From Ruminococcaceae bacterium UBA1438 (GTDB lineage: Bacteria; Bacillota; Clostridia; Oscillospirales; Acutalibacteraceae), in contig DCTO01000086.1 of assembly GCA_002329285.1 (NCBI GenBank), forward strand, positions 2,023-10,120: 8,098 bases of DNA, given 5' to 3'. The notes under the pieces were generated by a model. The model was not told the DNA's origin. It searched no databases and was given only the letters and a program-made list of their open reading frames with translations. How positions within the stretch are numbered: the first letter of the stretch is position 1; each line of letters begins with the position of its first letter. A program made the position numbers and the translations under genes. This document shows positions 6,578-8,098 of the stretch, piece after piece.

Positions 6578-7081
6578 ATGGATTCCGTAAAGGTTGTTAT
6601 TTCAAATGATCAAAAGGTTGTTAAGGTTCCAACGGGTATAAGGCTTCTTATCCACCGCTGCTGCCATGCCGTGCTTGAGCTTGAGAATTTTGAAGGCTCT
6701 GCAGAGGTTTCCGTGCGCTTTGTGGATAATCAGCAAATCAGGGAGCTTAACAGGGATTTCAGAAATATTGATAAGGAAACCGATGTGCTTTCGTTCCCGC
6801 TCGGTGAAAGCGGCGTTTATGACGTTAATTATGACACCGGCGCAAAGCTCCTCGGCGATATCGTTATTTCCATGGAAAAGGCGTTTGAGCAGGCGGAGCT
6901 TTATAATCATCCGCTTCAGCGCGAAATCGGCTTTTTAACCGTTCATTCAATGCTTCATCTTCTCGGCTGTGATCACGAAAACGGCGGCATTGAAGAGGTG
7001 CATATGCGCGAAAAGGAAGAAACCGTTTTAACGCAAATCGGCTGGAAGCGCGATAATAGCTATTATATGGGTGATGAATAA
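6578..7081 (+). CDS. ybeY: YbeY, zinc-dependent endoribonuclease for rRNA maturation
   Basis: This 167-residue protein belongs to the UPF0054/YbeY family, which takes part in 16S rRNA 3'-end processing and ribosome quality control. Family features are IRELNRDFRNIDKETDVLSF (54-73), with R62 at the conserved Arg and TDVLSF intact, then LLGDIVIS (91-98). The zinc site HSMLHLLGCDH has H123, H127 and H133. The second motif residue is Ser where many orthologues have Gly. The C-terminus extends about ten residues beyond E. coli YbeY, ending in a Tyr-rich tail. GAGG (6565-6568) and AAGG (6570-6573) precede the ATG, the first overlapping the phoH stop. The stop codon overlaps the era start by one base (TAATG), so translation of the two is coupled. 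Confidence 0.95.
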   Translation: MDSVKVVISNDQKVVKVPTGIRLLIHRCCHAVLELENFEGSAEVSVRFVDNQQIRELNRDFRNIDKETDVLSFPLGESGVYDVNYDTGAKLLGDIVISMEKAFEQAELYNHPLQREIGFLTVHSMLHLLGCDHENGGIEEVHMREKEETVLTQIGWKRDNSYYMGDE

Positions 7082-7968
7082 TGAGTAAAACCGCGTTTAT
7101 TGCCATTGTAGGCAAGCCGAATGTAGGCAAATCCTCAATTCTTAATAAGCTGCTCGGCGCAAAAATTGCCATCGTTTCCTCAAAGCCGCAGACAACCAGA
7201 ACCAAAATTATGGGCGTTTTAACGCTTGATGAAACCCAGCTTGTTTTTACAGATACACCCGGCTTTCATAAGCCCCACAATAAGCTTGGCGAGCATATGA
7301 ATGATGCCGTGGGGGACACTATCGGCGGCACGGATGCCGTGCTTTTCGTTGTTGAGCCGAAGGGCGAGCTTGAGGAAAAGGAGCTTGAGCTTATCAAAAA
7401 GTTTAAGCAGGAAAAGCTGCCCGTTATCCTTGCGATTAATAAAACAGACACCGTTAAGGATAAAAAAGAGCTTCTTCAAAGAATAATTTATTTAACGAAA
7501 TTCTATGATTTCGCTGCAGTTGTGCCGGTATCCGCGCAAACCGGAAACGGCCTTGATGAGCTTATCGATGAGATGAAGGCGCTCAGCTTTGAAAGCGTGC
7601 ATTTCTTCCCGGATGACACACTGACGGATCAGCCGGAGCGTGTGATTGCGGCGGAAATTATCCGTGAAAAAATCCTCCGCCTGATGGATAAGGAGGTGCC
7701 TCACGGAATTGCGGTTTCAATCGAAAAGATGAGCGAGCGCGGGGATAAGGAAATCCTTGATATTGATGCAATCATTTATTGTGAGCGCGAAACCCACAAG
7801 GGAATGATTATCGGCAAGGGCGGCGCAATGCTTAAAAAAATTTCCACCTTTGCAAGGCAGGATTTGGAATCGTTTTTTGACATCAAGGTTAATCTTCACA
7901 CATGGGTTAAGGTGAAAGAGGATTGGCGTAACCGCGAAGGTTTAATCCGCAATTTTGGATTGGATTAA
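7081..7968 (+). CDS. era: Era, GTPase for 30S ribosomal subunit assembly
   Basis: At 295 residues the length is usual (E. coli Era is 301). The GTPase domain has G1 GKPNVGKS (11-18), a switch I of SSKPQTTRTK (33-42), G3 DTPG (58-61) with FHKPHNKLGEHM, G4 NKTD (120-123) and G5 SAQTG (151-155). The C-terminal type II KH domain begins near VPHGIAVSIEKM (206-217) and has the RNA-binding loop MIIGKGGAMLKKI (242-254), ending in the family motif WVKVKEDWR (275-283). Era binds the 3' end of 16S rRNA and couples GTP state to subunit maturation. ATG 7081 overlaps the ybeY TAA. Only a weak GGGTGA lies upstream, so initiation probably depends on ybeY translation. All key residues are present. Confidence 0.97.
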   Translation: MSKTAFIAIVGKPNVGKSSILNKLLGAKIAIVSSKPQTTRTKIMGVLTLDETQLVFTDTPGFHKPHNKLGEHMNDAVGDTIGGTDAVLFVVEPKGELEEKELELIKKFKQEKLPVILAINKTDTVKDKKELLQRIIYLTKFYDFAAVVPVSAQTGNGLDELIDEMKALSFESVHFFPDDTLTDQPERVIAAEIIREKILRLMDKEVPHGIAVSIEKMSERGDKEILDIDAIIYCERETHKGMIIGKGGAMLKKISTFARQDLESFFDIKVNLHTWVKVKEDWRNREGLIRNFGLD

Positions 7969-7972
7969 TATG

Positions 7973-8026
7973 GCATAAATTAAAATCACCGCATAGCATA
8001 AAATAAAAACGGTGATTGGTTTATGC
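7973..8026 (+). promoter_or_regulatory. Two-part hairpin covering the ribosome binding site and start codon of the yqzL-like gene
   Basis: In the era-yqzL gap the outer arm GCATAAA (7973-7979) is the exact complement of TTTATGC (8020-8026), which contains the ATG. The inner arm AATCACCG (7984-7991) is the exact complement of CGGTGATT (8010-8017), which contains the GGTGAT Shine-Dalgarno segment. The apical loop is 18 nt. A second GCATAAA (7996-8002) inside that loop could compete for the same TTTATGC, giving an alternative fold. There is no T-run, so this does not look like a terminator. A role in translation control is inferred. Confidence 0.45.
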
Positions 8027-8098
8027 AGGATTTATGGCGGCAGTTTGCTCAAACGGGCAGCGTAGCCGATTATTTGAAATATAAGGAACAGGAAAGGC
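8023..8098 (+). CDS. yqzL: YqzL-family small protein, N-terminal 25 residues (cut by window edge)
   Basis: The ATG at 8023 opens a frame running to the window end, with residues DLWRQFAQTGSVADYLKYKE (3-22). The pattern of aromatic residue, FxxTG, then a short spacer and YLxYKE, is that of the YqzL family. These are proteins of about 45-60 residues with unknown function, encoded between era and recO in Firmicutes. GGTGAT (8011-8016), complementary to the extended 16S 3' end, is the likely ribosome binding site, 6 nt upstream. It lies 54 nt after era in the same direction, so probably in the same operon, and recO would be expected next outside the window. Confidence 0.7.
   Translation, partial: MQDLWRQFAQTGSVADYLKYKEQER

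Noticed and set aside
8003..8022. The era-yqzL hairpin as an operon terminator
   Set aside because: The downstream arm is followed by GGTTTATGC and a coding start rather than a T-run.
1..8098. CRISPR arrays, tRNAs, insertion sequences, attachment sites or phage genes
   Set aside because: No regularly spaced direct repeats, cloverleaf-like sequence, transposase motif or integrase was seen on either strand.

Overview
The window looks like chromosomal DNA from an anaerobic gut-type member of the Firmicutes, most likely Clostridia (Oscillospiraceae/Ruminococcaceae-like). This is inferred from strong AGGAGG-type ribosome binding sites, AT-rich sigma-A promoters with 17-bp spacers, the order phoH-ybeY-era-yqzL (typical of Firmicutes), and a GPH-family sugar symporter beside a sialidase-like protein. 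No sign of a phage, insertion sequence, CRISPR array, tRNA or rRNA was seen. All genes appear intact except the two cut by the window edges.

Left part (1-2396, + strand): a carbohydrate-uptake region. It holds the C-terminal part of a BNR/Asp-box sialidase-like protein. A 141-bp gap follows, with a sigma-A promoter and a perfect 9-bp dyad around the -35 element. Then comes a full-length GPH (MelB-type) symporter that keeps the residues of the MelB sodium site. The two genes may serve uptake of the same sugar, possibly sialic acid or a glycan fragment, but that rests on adjacency.

Middle (2397-4660): a bidirectional terminator hairpin and a second GC-rich hairpin separate the symporter from two convergent minus-strand genes. 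These are a two-domain FkbM-family methyltransferase (upstream) and an MscS-family mechanosensitive channel (downstream). They are tightly coupled: the channel gene's ribosome binding site overlaps the methyltransferase stop codon.

Right part (4661-8098, + strand): two near-consensus promoters stand back to back between the methyltransferase gene and a ribosome-assembly operon. The operon runs ybeX/corC (CBS + CorC_HlyC), phoH/ybeZ, ybeY, era and the start of a small yqzL-like gene that continues past the window edge. YbeY (16S rRNA processing), Era (16S 3'-end binding GTPase), the PhoH-like ATPase and YbeX are known or suspected partners in small-subunit maturation. The usual Firmicutes dgkA and cdd genes are absent between ybeY and era, and ybeX stands first.

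The least ordinary signals are in the non-coding DNA: a hairpin after era that would cover both the Shine-Dalgarno and the start codon of yqzL, with one arm matching the 16S anti-Shine-Dalgarno/Era-binding core, and the dyad around the symporter promoter. The sialidase-like protein may also lack one catalytic-triad arginine. The protein-coding content is otherwise conventional, and I do not see a clear new multi-gene system.
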